This document shows, piece after piece, positions 12,243 through 23,319 of a stretch of DNA of 64,000 nt. The notes below the pieces were generated by a model that had not been told where the DNA came from, searched no databases, and saw only the letters and a list, made by a program, of their open reading frames with translations. Position 1 is the stretch's first letter, and each line of letters opens with the position of its first letter. The DNA is from Antilocapra americana. Lineage: Eukaryota; Chordata; Mammalia; Artiodactyla; Antilocapridae. The stretch spans positions 24,844,400 to 24,908,399 of the forward strand of contig ML664199.1 of NCBI GenBank assembly GCA_007570785.1. Direction: 5' to 3'. Made by a program: the position numbers and the translations under genes.

Positions 12243-12415
12243 AGTCAAAGATTCTCAACTTTTATTGTGATCAGTATCCACCAGGAAATGTACTTAAAAT
12301 GCATAAACTAGACTTCATTCCTGGAGATTCTGTTACAGTTTCTTTACCTCGGATAAGAGCCAGGAAGCCACATGTTTAAAGAACATCCAAGGGTTTCTGG
12401 TGTGTGCTCTTCTCT
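12243..12415. repeat. MER5A-like DNA transposon relic
   Basis: Decayed match to the MER5A pattern ('gattctcaacttttattgtg', 'ccaccaggaaatgtacttaa', 'cctggagattctgttacag'). MER5A is a non-autonomous hAT-Charlie family shared by placental mammals. Confidence 0.5.
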
Positions 12416-12598
12416 TATCACACTTTCAGGAACACATTCCTGAACACTTCTGAGTAGAGATGGTGGAGAGCAGCCAGACCACAAACCCCTACCCGGAACT
12501 TAACGAAACAGCGACAGTGGTGTTTGAAAACACCCAAAGAGGGAGCACAGCTTCATGCTGCCAGGTTCCCAAAGGGGCAGCTAAGAGAAGAAACACAG

Positions 12599-12765
12599 AT
12601 TTTTTTTTTAACTTTATATTTTTTTGTTTGGTTGTGCCAGATCTTAGTCACAGCAAGCAAACTCTTAGTTGCGGCATGTAGAATCCTTAGTTTCCTGACC
12701 AGGGATCAAATTCTGACCCCCTGCTTTGGGAGCACAGAGTCTAGTAACATAGTAAACTTCTGGAA
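12599..12765 (-). mobile_element. CHR-2-type SINE, antisense
   Basis: Reversed CHR SINE: T-run at 12601-12609, 'gcggcatgtagaatccttag', 'ctgaccagggatcaaattc' and 'cctgctttgggagcacagag'. Confidence 0.83.
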
Positions 12766-13629
12766 CTTAGGAAAGACTCTCATTTCTAATTTTCTTTATG
12801 AGATAGAGAGGATGTTTCAAAGCAAAGCCTTTAGGAACAATTGGAGCTGGGGAATGATTCAAAGCTAATAGCTATCTTTATTTGAAAATAAAATACCTAT
12901 CCACTTGATAAGGTGAACCCTGACATACTCACCTGCATCCCAGAAGGAAGTATAGAGCTCTGTCTCTAATAAGAACTCTGCAAGGTCTTCTCTAGGCCCC
13001 ACAGCCATACCTGCCCCGACTCCACAGCATCCCAGCTTAGGCCTCAACAAAACAGGTGAAATAGGAAATAGCCAGCTTAAAATCAGACCCAGGAGGAGGA
13101 GGATGAATTAGCATGCCTGAAATTAGAGAAAGCAGAAAGTCTGGACAGGGAGTCTGTTTTAGTGCTGATCAAGATGAAAAGAGAGTTTAAGGCAAATTTA
13201 CTCACACTATGTGAAGGGGGGATGGTAGGGAGGAAAATATGCAGGACAAGATCAAGAATCGGGGCTTGGAAAAAATGAAAGAAGGAGAGGAAGTACTTCT
13301 TGAGTTTTTCATGTTCCAGAAGAATTTAATAAGGTCTTAATATCATGAAAACCAGAGCTCAAAGGAGAGAAGGTTCAAAAACAGAATGACATTATAGTGG
13401 AGAGTTTTAAGGACTTGTATTAATACTTTATTTTTTTTACACTAATTGCATAACTTAAATGCAATTAGATAGACTGAAGTTAGCTAGGTAGAATAGAGTT
13501 AGAAAAATTCTTTTTTTTTTTTTTTACAATCCAGATTTGGGGTTTTTTTTTGTTTTTGGAAAAAGAGGCAAAAGCACCATTTTGCAGCTCTGTAATATTT
13601 TGACAATCTTACCCAAGGAAAAGTTGAAA
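12766..13629. other. Unique sequence with T-runs
   Basis: No gene or repeat recognised. Long T-runs at 13512-13525 and about 13543-13551 are probably low-complexity or old tails. Confidence 0.4.
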
Positions 13630-13765
13630 AATACGTACATATACACAATGGAATACTACTCAGCATTAAAAAAAAACTTCATTTGAATCAGTTCTACTCA
13701 GGTGGACGGAACTGGAAAAATTCTAATCTATTAAGACTGAAGAAAGATAAGATAATATGGTATGA
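13630..13765 (+). mobile_element. L1 3' UTR fragment, sense
   Basis: Contains 'acacaatggaatactactca', 'tttgaatcagttctactcag' and 'gtggacggaactgg', hallmarks of the L1 3' region. Confidence 0.75.
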
Positions 13766-14016
13766 AAGGCTTCCTCTTAACTCAGTGAAGAAACAATAGA
13801 CTTCTGAAAAAACAAATCTTCAGATAATTGGAAACAATGTAATAAAAGATGAAATTGAATCCATTTTCCCCAAACATGATAAACCAAATGGTTGAAAGAA
13901 TTAAATGGAAAACTAATGAACTAATGAACAAATAAATAACACCTCAAAAGTATTAGAATATGGGTGAATCTCTTAAAAACCTGGGGATGGGAACCCAGGT
14001 AACTCACAAATCAGAA

Positions 14017-14331
14017 AGTGAAAAGTGAAAGTCGCTCAGTCATGTCCGACTCTTTGAGACCCCATGGACTGTATAGTCCATGGAATTCTCTAGGCCAGAA
14101 TACTGGAGTGGGTAGCCTTTCCTGTCTCCAGGGGATCTTCCCAACCCAGGGATTGAACCCAGGTCTCCCACACTGCAGGAGGATTCTGTACCAGCTGAGC
14201 CACAAGGGAAGCCCAAGAGTACTGGAGTGGGTAGCCTATCCCTTCTCCAGCAGATCTTCCTGACCCAGGAATTGAACGGGAGCCTCCTGCATTGCAGACA
14301 GATTCTTTACCAACTGGGCTATGAGGAATAC
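14017..14331 (-). mobile_element. Dimeric Bov-A/Bov-tA SINE, antisense
   Basis: Two related body units in antisense: 'gtcatgtccgactctttgag' to 'agctgagccacaagggaagc', then a second copy starting 'agagtactggagtgggtagc' and ending 'ctgggctatgaggaata'. Boundaries are approximate. Confidence 0.85.
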
Positions 14332-14539
14332 CAGAAGTAATAGAGAAAAGGATAAATTCTACTACTAAAACAAACTTCAAACACTTCTATCTGAAAAAAA
14401 TCAAAATAACAATATAATAAATAAAACATGAAAAATTTATTCATTATTCGTGTCCCAAAGCATTGTTATTCCTAGGAAAAGATTCTAAAAATAGGTCAGA
14501 AGACTATAAAAGTGGAAGAAAAATTGTATAGAATAATGG

Positions 14540-15330
14540 GCAAGAGATAACAACAGAGAATTCACAAAAGAAATGCAAATGGCCCTTTAAACTGAAAAAA
14601 TGTTTAGTCTAACTCATTATTGGAAAAATTAGAGTTAAAAATTGTGTAAGAGAAATTCAAAGTGACCCCAACTTCTTCCCTTAGAAGAGTCTTACTGACA
14701 ATTACTTCCTTGGCAGAATCCTGCTATTAAGAAAAGTCCAGAATACTAACAAGCCCCCTCTAGACCAGAGTCCAACCCACAAGGCTCTTTTTCAGAATAA
14801 TGTTTCAAGTAGATAAAAACATAAGTTTACAAAGGAAAACTTTAAAAAACAAAAGCAAAACTGCACTGAGATAAAATTTCACCCATCACTTCTGAACAGC
14901 ATCTAGAAGTGTGTCAGACTGAGGAGAAGCCTGGGGGATACGTGCTGTCGTAACTGTGGTGGGGATGCAAACTGATTCAACAGCCACAGAGAAGAGTTTG
15001 GCAATACCAAGTAAAATTACCTGTTTAGTCACTCAGTTGTGTCCAACTCTGCGACCCCATGGACTGTAGCCTGCCTCCTCTGTCCATGGGATTTCCCAGG
15101 CAAGAATATTGGAGTGAGTTGCCATTTCCTTCTCCAGGGGCTCTTTCCTGACCCAGGGATTGAACCCATGTCTCCTGCATTAGTAGGCAGATTCTTTACC
15201 ACTGAGCCACCTGGGAAGCCCAAGTAAAATTATCTGGAGAGATTTAAAGACAGAAGAACTGATAGAACTATCTTAAACTTCAACCAATAATGAGACCCTT
15301 AAGAACAAAATTACAGTACTGTTTTGAAAC
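14540..15330 (+). mobile_element. Old decayed L1, sense, split by a SINE
   Basis: Weak but ordered L1 similarity: 'acagagaattcacaaaag', then 'ctgtggtggggatgcaaactg', then 'acagccacagagaag'. It continues after the Bov-tA SINE at 15021-15220 ('ttatctggagagatttaaag'). Ends are uncertain. Confidence 0.5.
15021..15220 (-). mobile_element. Bov-tA SINE, antisense, with TSD
   Basis: Antisense Bov-tA: the BovB-like part ('gtcactcagttgtgtccaac') first and the tRNA-like head ('actgagccacctgggaagcc') last. The 13-bp TSD with one mismatch is 15008-15020 and 15221-15233 (caagtaaaattaY). Confidence 0.93.
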
Positions 15331-16426
15331 TATTATATATGTAAGAGGATAAAGCAAATAATTATGTGAATGATATTAAGAACTAACATTCTAAGCATAA
15401 AATCCAAGATACTATGTAAAAAACAATAATCTTAAATTTGAATTGGAAGTATCTGTATGAACTCATTATGTAATTTTCTTTTAATAGTGCATTTCCCATA
15501 GCTCTGTACTGGAAAGGCCCAGAAGCAAGGATTAATTCAGTTACAAACTGTGGTCTCTTAATAGTATTTCCCACGAAAGAGAACCAAGACTCCTTGACAA
15601 AGCACCAAGGATCCCAGGTCTGGGGCAGAAAACACATGAGTCTGGAATAGAGTGTAAATGAAAGCAGAGGCACTAATGAAGAATTCTGGGGTCACAGGCA
15701 CACATGAGCCAAATGAATGCACTCCATCAGCCAAAACTGGGACAAAGGAAGCGTTCAGAAAGCAGAGACTATGATGAATTGAGACCCTCCGAGTGTGCTA
15801 AAATCCATGAGATGCTAATGAAAGCAGATGAACCCAAGCTTTAGTTAACTCTGGAGGTTATTAGGCCATCACTGTATTTTGAAAATTGGCAAATAAAGGG
15901 AACGGATCAGGGATTTCTCCTGCCCTTCCCATAAATCATGTAGCCGAGTAACAAAACATTTATTAATAGAAATTCTTCTTTATGGAAAAGCCCCAATTAC
16001 TAGAAGGATGAACTACACACCATCATTTTGCAAACCCAAGTGAAAGGAAAAAAACAGACCAAACAGCCATCACAGGCAGCTGACAGTACCCTCAGAGGAA
16101 AGTCTGATAGGAATCTGCAGGGGCGGGATCAGGCTGTTGATACTGGGATCCTTTGTTAGATGTTAACATCACAAAAGAAGGGATGACGGTGCACTGTGTG
16201 CTTGCTAACAGCACTCAAGGGAAAATACACAGTGGCACCAACAAGTGTTCTTGCAAAAAAGCATTGAAGCTGAATCTGATAGTCTCTAGAACCCAATGAG
16301 CAGATCAGTGAAAGGGAAGGGGTTAATGGATGTATAAAATGACATTATAGGGGTTCCATTAGAAAAATCCAGGTGAAAAAAAAATTCCATAAACAATGTC
16401 TTTGTTTCATTGCTGTGAGCTCTCCT
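15331..16426. other. Unique sequence
   Basis: No recognisable gene or repeat. Small open frames only. Confidence 0.4.
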
Positions 16427-16637
16427 TGACTGCGCCGGTGGCTCAGATGGTAAAAGCGTCTGTCTACAATGCGGGAGACCCGGGTTTGATCCCTGGGTCA
16501 GGAAGAACCCTTGGAGAAGGAAATGGTAACCCACTCCAGTATTCTTGCCTGGAAAATCCCATGGACAGAGAAACCTGGTAGGTTACAATCAGGGGTCACC
16601 AAGAGTCAGACACGACTGAGCGACGTCACTTTCACTC
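16427..16637 (+). mobile_element. Bov-tA SINE, sense
   Basis: tRNA-like head ('ggtggctcagatggtaaaag', B-box-like 'ggtttgatccc'), body, then the BovB-derived tail 'gtcagacacgactgagcgac'. No clean TSD seen. Confidence 0.92.
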
Positions 16638-16867
16638 CTTTCAGAACAACCTTCCCTGTTTGCTCTGGAGGGTTCAAGTTATCTCTGTTTATTCAGATGT
16701 GTAGGACAGCACCCCTGATCTGGCTCAAAACATTTGTCTGTTAATAATATGATCATCCTACCATCAGCCTGGTTCAATTAATAAATACACAGCTATCATA
16801 ATCCTCCTGTATTTGAGTTCTATAAAGATCACTGGGAATTAAAATCTGAATCTGTATGCCCTGGTTG

Positions 16868-17460
16868 GCCACTTGGCTAGTACTCTGGGGTGGCTGTGAC
16901 AAAGTACCCCAAACTGGGGGGCCTTGCACACCAGACACTCCATATCTTGCAGTTCCGGAGGCTAGAAGTCTAAGTAAAAGTGTCCACAGGGTTGGCTCCA
17001 AGTCCCTCTCCTTGGCTGCACACAGTCTTCTTCTGGGTCCTCATTGTCTTTGTTTAAATGTCCTCTTCTTATAGGATCCCAATCATGTTCAATTATGGCT
17101 CACACTGAAGGTCTCCCTTCTTCCTTTATCACCTCTCTAAAGATCCTTTCTCCGAATAAGGCCCATTCTGAGGTGCTGGGGGGTCTGGTATAAGCATGCA
17201 GGCTCAATCGGGTCCTGCTTTGCAACCCCATGAACTGTAGTCCACAAGGCTCCTCTATACATGGAATTCTCCAGGAAGGAATACTAGAGTGGGTTGCCAT
17301 CTCCTTCTTCAGGGGATCTTCCCAACCCAGAGATGGAATGTGCATCTCCTGCAGTGGCAGAAGGATTCTTTACCACTGAGCCCCCAGGGAAGCCCCTGGG
17401 GGTCTGGACTTCAACATACAAATTTATAGGGGGTAGGGGCAAGCATAATTCAGTCCACAG
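16868..17460. repeat. Ancient mammalian dispersed repeat split by a SINE
   Basis: Pattern 'ctgtgacaaagtaccccaaac', 'gttccggaggctagaagtc', 'agatcctttctccgaataag', and, after the SINE at 17189-17394, 'tggacttcaacatacaaattt ... cattcagtccac'-like. I recognise this as a widespread placental repeat but cannot name it safely. The element at 44530-44830 appears to be the same family in the opposite orientation. Confidence 0.55.
17189..17394 (-). mobile_element. Bov-tA SINE, antisense, with TSD
   Basis: Antisense Bov-tA ending in 'actgagcccccagggaagcc'. The flanking repeat is 17176-17188 and 17395-17407 (c-tgggggtctgg, differing by one G). Inserted into an older repeat. Confidence 0.9.
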
Positions 17461-18059
17461 TAATCATCAAAAAGGTAAGTGAAGCAAGTGGGGTTTTAGT
17501 CCAAACAGTGGAGGAGATTTGAGATCTGCTGTGGAGATTTCACAACACAGGGATGGAAATGCACAGACATCTCATCCTCTGAGGACCCTGAGCATCTAGA
17601 CCCCCATCCTGAGCTCGCAAAGATGGAGCCTCATCTTGAGACAGTGATAGATCCCTGCTGAAGGGAACTCTGAGACTCCAACCCTGTGGTTTTCAGCCCT
17701 GAAGGACTTTGCTCCCAGTCCTCAAGAGCTAGTTCAGCCAAGACTGGTAACCAACATCAGAAATCACCATTGAGAAAGAAGTTTCTGATGAAAGGGAGCT
17801 CTGCTGTCCCTTTGAGAACAGCGTCGACCTCTGTGGGTGAAGACTGCGGGCACAGGCAGCTGAGCCTCTGCAGAGCCTTGGCAGATGCAAAAGCACCTGT
17901 ATGACCAGGCACCAGATGGCAGGACAGGAAGAGAAAACCTGGAGTTCAGAGCATCTTCCTCCAGGAAGATGGCCCCATGGGGAAGGGAAGCACTAGAGAA
18001 ATTCCAGTCCCAGGAGGTCCACTGGGTATGGACCTGCACTTCAATATTGTTTTTGGTTT
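17461..18059. other. Unique sequence
   Basis: GC-richer stretch with overlapping short open frames on both strands. None resembles a known family. Confidence 0.4.
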
Positions 18060-18345
18060 TATTATTGTTATAAAAAACAACAAATTATAGCATTAATAAT
18101 TACTATAAAATATCATTATTAGGTTTTATTATGCCCCTCATTTTTATTATTATAATAACAAACTATAATAATAGTACATTATTATAAAATATTACTATTA
18201 TTCAGTTCAGTCATGTCCAACTCTTTGTGACCCCATGGACTGCAGCACACCAGGCTTCCCTGTCCACCACCAACTCCCAGAGCTTGCTCAAACTCATGTC
18301 CAATGAGTTGGTAATTATTACTATTATTAGGTTTTATTATAATTA
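18060..18345. repeat. TTA/TAA-rich low-complexity tract
   Basis: Dominated by degenerate TTA, ATT and AAT triplets on both sides of the BovB fragment at 18203-18316. Confidence 0.75.
18203..18316 (-). mobile_element. BovB 3' end fragment with perfect TSD
   Basis: Antisense terminal ~110 bp of BovB ('ttcagttcagtcatgtccaac' to 'aatgagttggtaatt'). The 12-bp TSD attactattatt is perfect, 18191-18202 and 18317-18328, inside the TTA-rich tract. Confidence 0.88.
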
Positions 18346-18786
18346 TTATTGCTTTCCTCTGGTGTGACTAGACTGGGAGAATTCAGGATTTCACAAAGCA
18401 ACATGAAAACTCTAATATGAAAGGAAATGAATATCTTAGTGCTAAAATTTCTTACATCTGTTACCTTTATGGACAATTTATTTTTAATCACTGGAGGATG
18501 TATCATCCTCTTCTAATTTGACTGATGTCCTCTCTAAGGCTCTGAGCCAAGGGCATTTTTAAACTCACTGGCAGACACTTTCACTGCTTTTCTAGTCTGT
18601 TAGTATTTCTATCATATATTAATGCTGCAACATAGAACAGGGAACTTGATGAGAAGGCTAAAATGCAATGAATGTCTCTATCTTATTTTCATATATTATA
18701 AGAAAATCTCAAACAGTCAATATCCAATCATATCTCATCATATCCAATTGCTATATAAATACTGTTTGTTTAATGTCAGTGGACAA

Positions 18787-18905
18787 GGGACTTCCCTGGT
18801 GTTCCAGCAGTTAAGACTCTTGGCTTCTACTGCAAGGGACTTAGGTTCAATCCTTGGTTGGGGACCTAAGATCCCACATGCCACTCAGAGCAGCCAAAAA
18901 ACAGC
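18787..18905 (+). mobile_element. CHR-2-type SINE, sense
   Basis: Sense CHR pattern 'gggacttccctggtgttcc', 'gttaagactcttggcttc', 'ggttcaatccttggttgggg' and 'agatcccacatgcc', then an A-rich end. Confidence 0.87.
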
Positions 18906-20326
18906 CAGTGTATGAGTTCCTGGAACACTGGCTTTTAAAGACATTTCCCCCTTTAGAAAGAGATGTTCTCTGGCTGACTCAAAGCTTTCCACATTTGAAA
19001 AAATTCTCACATTAACTCAATATTTCAGTATATGAATAGAGCAGGAGTTAGAACTATGCTGATAATGGTCTTCCAAACTACTTGCTCTTTACCTAAAATT
19101 GGTAAAGACATGGGCCGCCCATGTTATATGCAAGTTGAAGGGGTCTGTCGCCTTGCCTTCAGGGAGGGCAGACGGCACCTGCGTTCACTTCTGGGCAAGG
19201 CACACTCATCCCAACAGGGTCTGGTAAATACCAGCCCCTTTTGTGATGCAGACTCAGTTGACTGAACACTCAAATGGTTATCAAGCAGGATTTAAAAGCA
19301 AGCGCGGGAAATGACCCAAAATTGCTGAAGGAAAAGATGAGTGCTGGCCAACTCAGTGAGGAGCCCCATCAGAACCAGAAAGTGGATCCAAACTTGGTCA
19401 GGGTCTCCTTCACCAGAGGCAGATGGGAGGCAAAGGGTGGTGGAGACACCTCCATCTGCTTGTCTGCAAACATGGGGAACTGGGCAATGTGGCTCTACAT
19501 TTCTGTTTAAAATGGAAGAGGTGGAGGCTTCTGAAGGCAGGATGTGGGGGACATGAACACACAGGAGAGAAACACTGAAATGAAGCAAGCAGGTCTTGGC
19601 CAGAAAGATGAATATAGTGCTGTCTCTCTGCTTCTGGGAGTTTTAAACATTTCTTCCTGTCCAGCAGCATCCACAAATGATGGGAAGACTTCACTCGCCC
19701 ATAGAACAGAGATGGTATTTGCTGTCAGCAGCTTCCCCAATAGGGCCGTTGAGAGGATTAATGAAGATCCGGGTGCTACACCGATCGTTGCCATAGAAAT
19801 GCGTAGATAAGCAGAGCCGTATAAAAGACGTGCCAAATGCAATACTTTTTATCCCCTGGCTGACAATAATGGGGAGGGAGAACGTCTCTTTGCATTAAGG
19901 AGCCCGACGGATTAGCTGGAACACAGCCTCTGTGCTCCCGCCAGCCTCTGCTGTGTGTGTGTGCAGTTTTTAGATCCAGGCTGTCAGTCTGGATCTAAAA
20001 AGGCACTGGCAGAGTTGATACAGCTCAACACAGCAGTAGATGTTACTGACCTCAGGCAACCTCATGGCTCAGCAAATGACCAGGACATCAAGAAGTCACC
20101 TCTGCCAACACAGCATTTTCATAAGCAATGCGCTATTTACTCTGTTTCTATTTTTCCTGGTTTACAGCAGTGCACAGGGCATTTTTCCCCCTTACCTTTT
20201 GAGGAAAGGTATAATCTGGAAAATAAATCTAAGACCCTGCTTTTTCATCAAACATCTACGTAAGTCCATTCTACACCCACCCCAAATCTCACACTTGTGT
20301 CTGCTGGTTTTAAAAGACTGGGAATG
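18906..20326. other. Long unique stretch, possible regulatory DNA
   Basis: No interspersed repeat recognised over ~1.4 kb. Base composition is more balanced than in the neighbours and several CpGs survive (for example 19740-19920). Overlapping open frames on both strands (up to 111 codons, 19507-19842 minus) show no family features. A perfect 13-bp inverted repeat lies at 19967-20001. Could be conserved non-coding DNA; this is inference. Confidence 0.4.
19967..20001. repeat. Perfect 13-bp inverted repeat
   Basis: Arms tttttagatccag (19967-19979) and ctggatctaaaaa (19989-20001) around a 9-nt spacer. Fully complementary, in non-repeat sequence. Confidence 0.95.
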
Positions 20327-21120
20327 GAACGGATAAAGACGATATGGTATACAATGTACAATGGACTATTACTCAGCCATAAAAAGGAACAAAATTGGGT
20401 CATTTGTAGAGATGAGAATAGACCTAGAGAGTGTCACATAGAGTGAAGTAAGTCAGAAAGAGAAAAATGGACAGTTTATTAACATATATATGTGGAATCT
20501 AGACAAGTGGTATGGATGATCTTATTTGCAAAGCAGAAATAAAGATATAGCTGTGGAGAACAAATATAGTGATACCAATGAGGGAAGGTGGGGGGTGAGA
20601 TGAATTGGAACATTGGAATTGACACATATACACTACTGATACTGTATATAAAATAGATACCTAATATAAAAAACATAAATTTTAATTTATATTTTAAATG
20701 TATATAAAACGGATAACTGTATATAAAATAGATAACTAACCTACTGTATAGCACAGGGAACTCTAGTTAAACTGCAAAAGGAGGAGATATATGCGTTCAT
20801 ATGGCTGATTCATTCTGATATATAATAGAAACTAACGGGAGCTTCCCAGGTGGCGCTAGCAGTAAAGAGCCCACCTGACAATTCAGGAGAGTTAAGAGAC
20901 ATGGGTTTGACCCCTGGGTCAGGAAGATCCCCTGGAAGAGGAAATGGTAACCCACTCCAGTATTCTTGCCTGGAGATTCCAATGGACAGAGGAGCCCTGC
21001 GGACTACAGTCTATGGGGTTGCAAAGAGTTGGACACTACTGAAATGACTTAGCAGCAGCAGCAGTGGAAGCTGACACAACGTTGTAAAGCAACTATACTC
21101 TAAGAGCAATTAATTAATAA
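20327..21120 (+). mobile_element. L1 3' UTR, sense, split by a SINE
   Basis: 'caatggactattactcagcc', 'gagtgaagtaagtcagaaag' and 'gtatagcacagggaactc', then, after the SINE at 20837-21066, the tail 'cacaacgttgtaaagcaac'. Typical artiodactyl L1 3' end; non-coding. Confidence 0.88.
20837..21066 (+). mobile_element. Bov-tA SINE nested in L1
   Basis: Sense Bov-tA with a (CAG) tail at 21053-21064. Flanking repeat gaaactaac (20828-20836) and gaagctgac (21067-21075), 7 of 9. L1 sequence continues across it. Confidence 0.9.
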
Positions 21121-22311
21121 GAAGGTGTTCGAGGGAGGAAAAAAACTGGGAGTCACACCAGCCCAGGAAGAGAGAAGGATATTCAAGGAGGGGAAAGTGG
21201 CTTCCCTCTACCGTTGCAAGACTTCATGGCTTGGACTGTCCCCAACTCAGACTAAACCCACATTTCAGGATGATGTGGTTAACAGGGAATACCTAGGAAA
21301 AAGAAGAGAAGACAGCAGCAAGGGTGGTGTCTGCTGAGTGCTTTTCAGAGGGAGGGCCTCCTTCCCAGAGCCCGGTGCTGGTCTTACAGAGCCCGTTTGG
21401 GCTTGAATTATCTGCATGCAGTTTGGAGTGGCAACATCAGATGCATGCATGGGGCAGACAGTGCACGCGTCAGGTATTGTAATGGATGGGGCAGGCAGCG
21501 CATGCATCTGGTGTGGTAGTGCAGGGGATGACCACTGCTGTCTGACGCAGAGGCAAAGTTGTAGCTGTGAGCAGGGAGAGCAGGGCTGGGGTCAGGCAAT
21601 CCCCTCTTTTGGGATCAGAGGTGAATGAAGGCTGCTGTCTGAACACCACTGTGGAGCCCACAGTCAAGGCGAGCCTTCAGAGTGTGTCCAGCTTGATCAA
21701 GGAAAGCAGCCCAAAGACAGCTCAACTGGTGATGCTGTGCAGACTCAGAAGAGACTGCATCCCTAGATGTCTCACTCCTCCATCAGCTAAAGCTCTCCTG
21801 TAGTGAACACACGGATCTGAGACAGCTGTGACAGCTCCCTGGAGTTGTGCAGTGCGCAGCCTACACAACCTGACAGGGCAGCGTGGAGTGGTCCTTGTGC
21901 TGCAGCTGCTCCAGAGATACAGTATCCATAGGGACACCTACGTGACAGAGCCAGTGGGTCAGGAAGAACCAGACACCTGCACCATTGTTCAGTGGCAGGT
22001 GGGTCAGTCACAAGATTACCAAGCCAGGCTGGGTGCTGGGATCTTCACTGGCCTAAATCAGCCCCAGGGAGGACCTGTGGGGTCCTGTAAGGATCCAGAC
22101 TCACATGTATGAGCATTTGAAGGTGACAAGACAGACTCGAGAATTAATGTATGTGGCTGTAAAGAGCTCATCGGCTCTTCTGAATGCTGATCTTAGAACA
22201 AAAAGGGGAGTCTGAAAAGTAATGAACTTAGCATTTGTTTCAAGGATTTAGTAAAAGAATAGCCAAATAATCCCAAGGTCAGATGAAAGAAGAAATAATA
22301 AAGAAGAAGCT
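21121..22311. other. Unique sequence with a decayed minisatellite
   Basis: No gene recognised. Open frames at 21408-22112 on both strands follow the G/C-richer composition and the tandem repeat at 21414-21524. Confidence 0.4.
21414..21524. repeat. Degenerate ~37-bp minisatellite
   Basis: Units 21451-21487 and 21488-21524 align at 27 of 37 positions (starting ggggcagRcag). 21414-21450 is a more decayed possible third unit. Alternating purine-pyrimidine blocks recur (tgcatgca, atgcatgcat, gtgcacgcgt, gcgcatgcat). Confidence 0.6.
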
Positions 22312-22436
22312 GGGACCTCCCTGGTGGTCCAGGGGTTAAGACTTCAGCTTCCAATGCAGGGTGTATAAGTTCGATCCCTGGTCAGAAGCTAAGATCCCAC
22401 ACACTTGGAAGCCAAACAAACACAAAACATAAAATG
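22312..22436 (+). mobile_element. CHR-2-type SINE, sense
   Basis: 'gggacctccctggtggtcc', 'gggttaagacttcagcttcc', 'agttcgatccctggtcag' and 'agatcccacacac'. Confidence 0.87.
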
Positions 22437-22635
22437 GAAGCGGTATTGTTACAAATTTACTAAAGACTTTAAAAATGGTTCATATTAAAAAAAGTATCTG
22501 AAAAGAAGAAGAAACGAACTCAGTCAGAAGTGTGTTTATTGGGTCAACCAGGGTTCCAGCAGAGGGACCTGTGATTCTCTATCATCAGTGTCTGCCTCTG
22601 TCCTTGTCTCTCTAAGGCACCTGTTCTTTGTCTCA

Positions 22636-22636
<1 letters not shown>

Positions 22637-22676
<40 letters not shown>

Positions 22677-22688
22677 ACACACACACAC
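22637..22688. repeat. (AC)n microsatellite
   Basis: About 26 dinucleotide units with one interruption (AT at about 22671). Likely polymorphic. Confidence 0.97.
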
Positions 22689-23080
22689 GGCATTCTAGAA
22701 ACCATCTGTCCTTTGCTTTAGGGTGGAAATTTGCACTTCTGGTCTAATTCTCAAGATTTGAAAGCATAAAAATAGATTTGTCTGTAAGTTCTCCATCAAG
22801 GAAATTTTGGAAACTGTTTCAGACCATATTTGCTTGGCCCTAGCTCTGCCTCATCTCAGCTTCTGAGCCCCTCTACACAGCTGGGTGTGTGCACAGTCTC
22901 AGCACACCTTCTGCCCTGAGTGAAAACTGCAGCTTTGGACATCTGGGTGGTGTGGGAGGTGCATTTTAAGGCTGGTGCTTATGTTTCTGGAAAGAGGAAT
23001 ATAGCCACCCAGTTGGTTGAGTTTTCCTTATGTTTTGTACCAGACAGAGGAACAGTAGATTACAGAAGACAACAAATCTG
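22689..23080. other. Unique sequence
   Basis: Nothing recognised. Confidence 0.4.
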
Positions 23081-23091
23081 AGACAATTTCT

Positions 23092-23308
23092 GTGTGTATG
23101 TGTGTTTCAGTTGCTCAATCACATCTGACTCCTTGTGACCCCATGGATTGTAGCCTGCCAGGCTCCTCAGTCCATGGAATTCTCCAACAAGCTTCCTGGA
23201 GTCGGTTGCCATTCCCTTCTCCAGGGGATCTTCCTGACCCAAGGACCAACCGGGTTTCTCCTGTGTTGCAGGCAGATTCTTTGTCATCTGAGCCTACAAG
23301 GAAGCCCA
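23092..23308 (-). mobile_element. Bov-tA SINE, antisense, perfect TSD
   Basis: Starts with a short (TG)-rich reversed tail, then antisense Bov-tA. The 11-bp TSD agacaatttct is perfect, 23081-23091 and 23309-23319. Confidence 0.94.
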
Positions 23309-23319
23309 AGACAATTTCT

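Noticed and set aside
19507..19842. 111-codon minus-strand frame and overlapping plus-strand frames
   Set aside because: Several phases are open together in a GC-richer stretch. No family, splice or promoter evidence.
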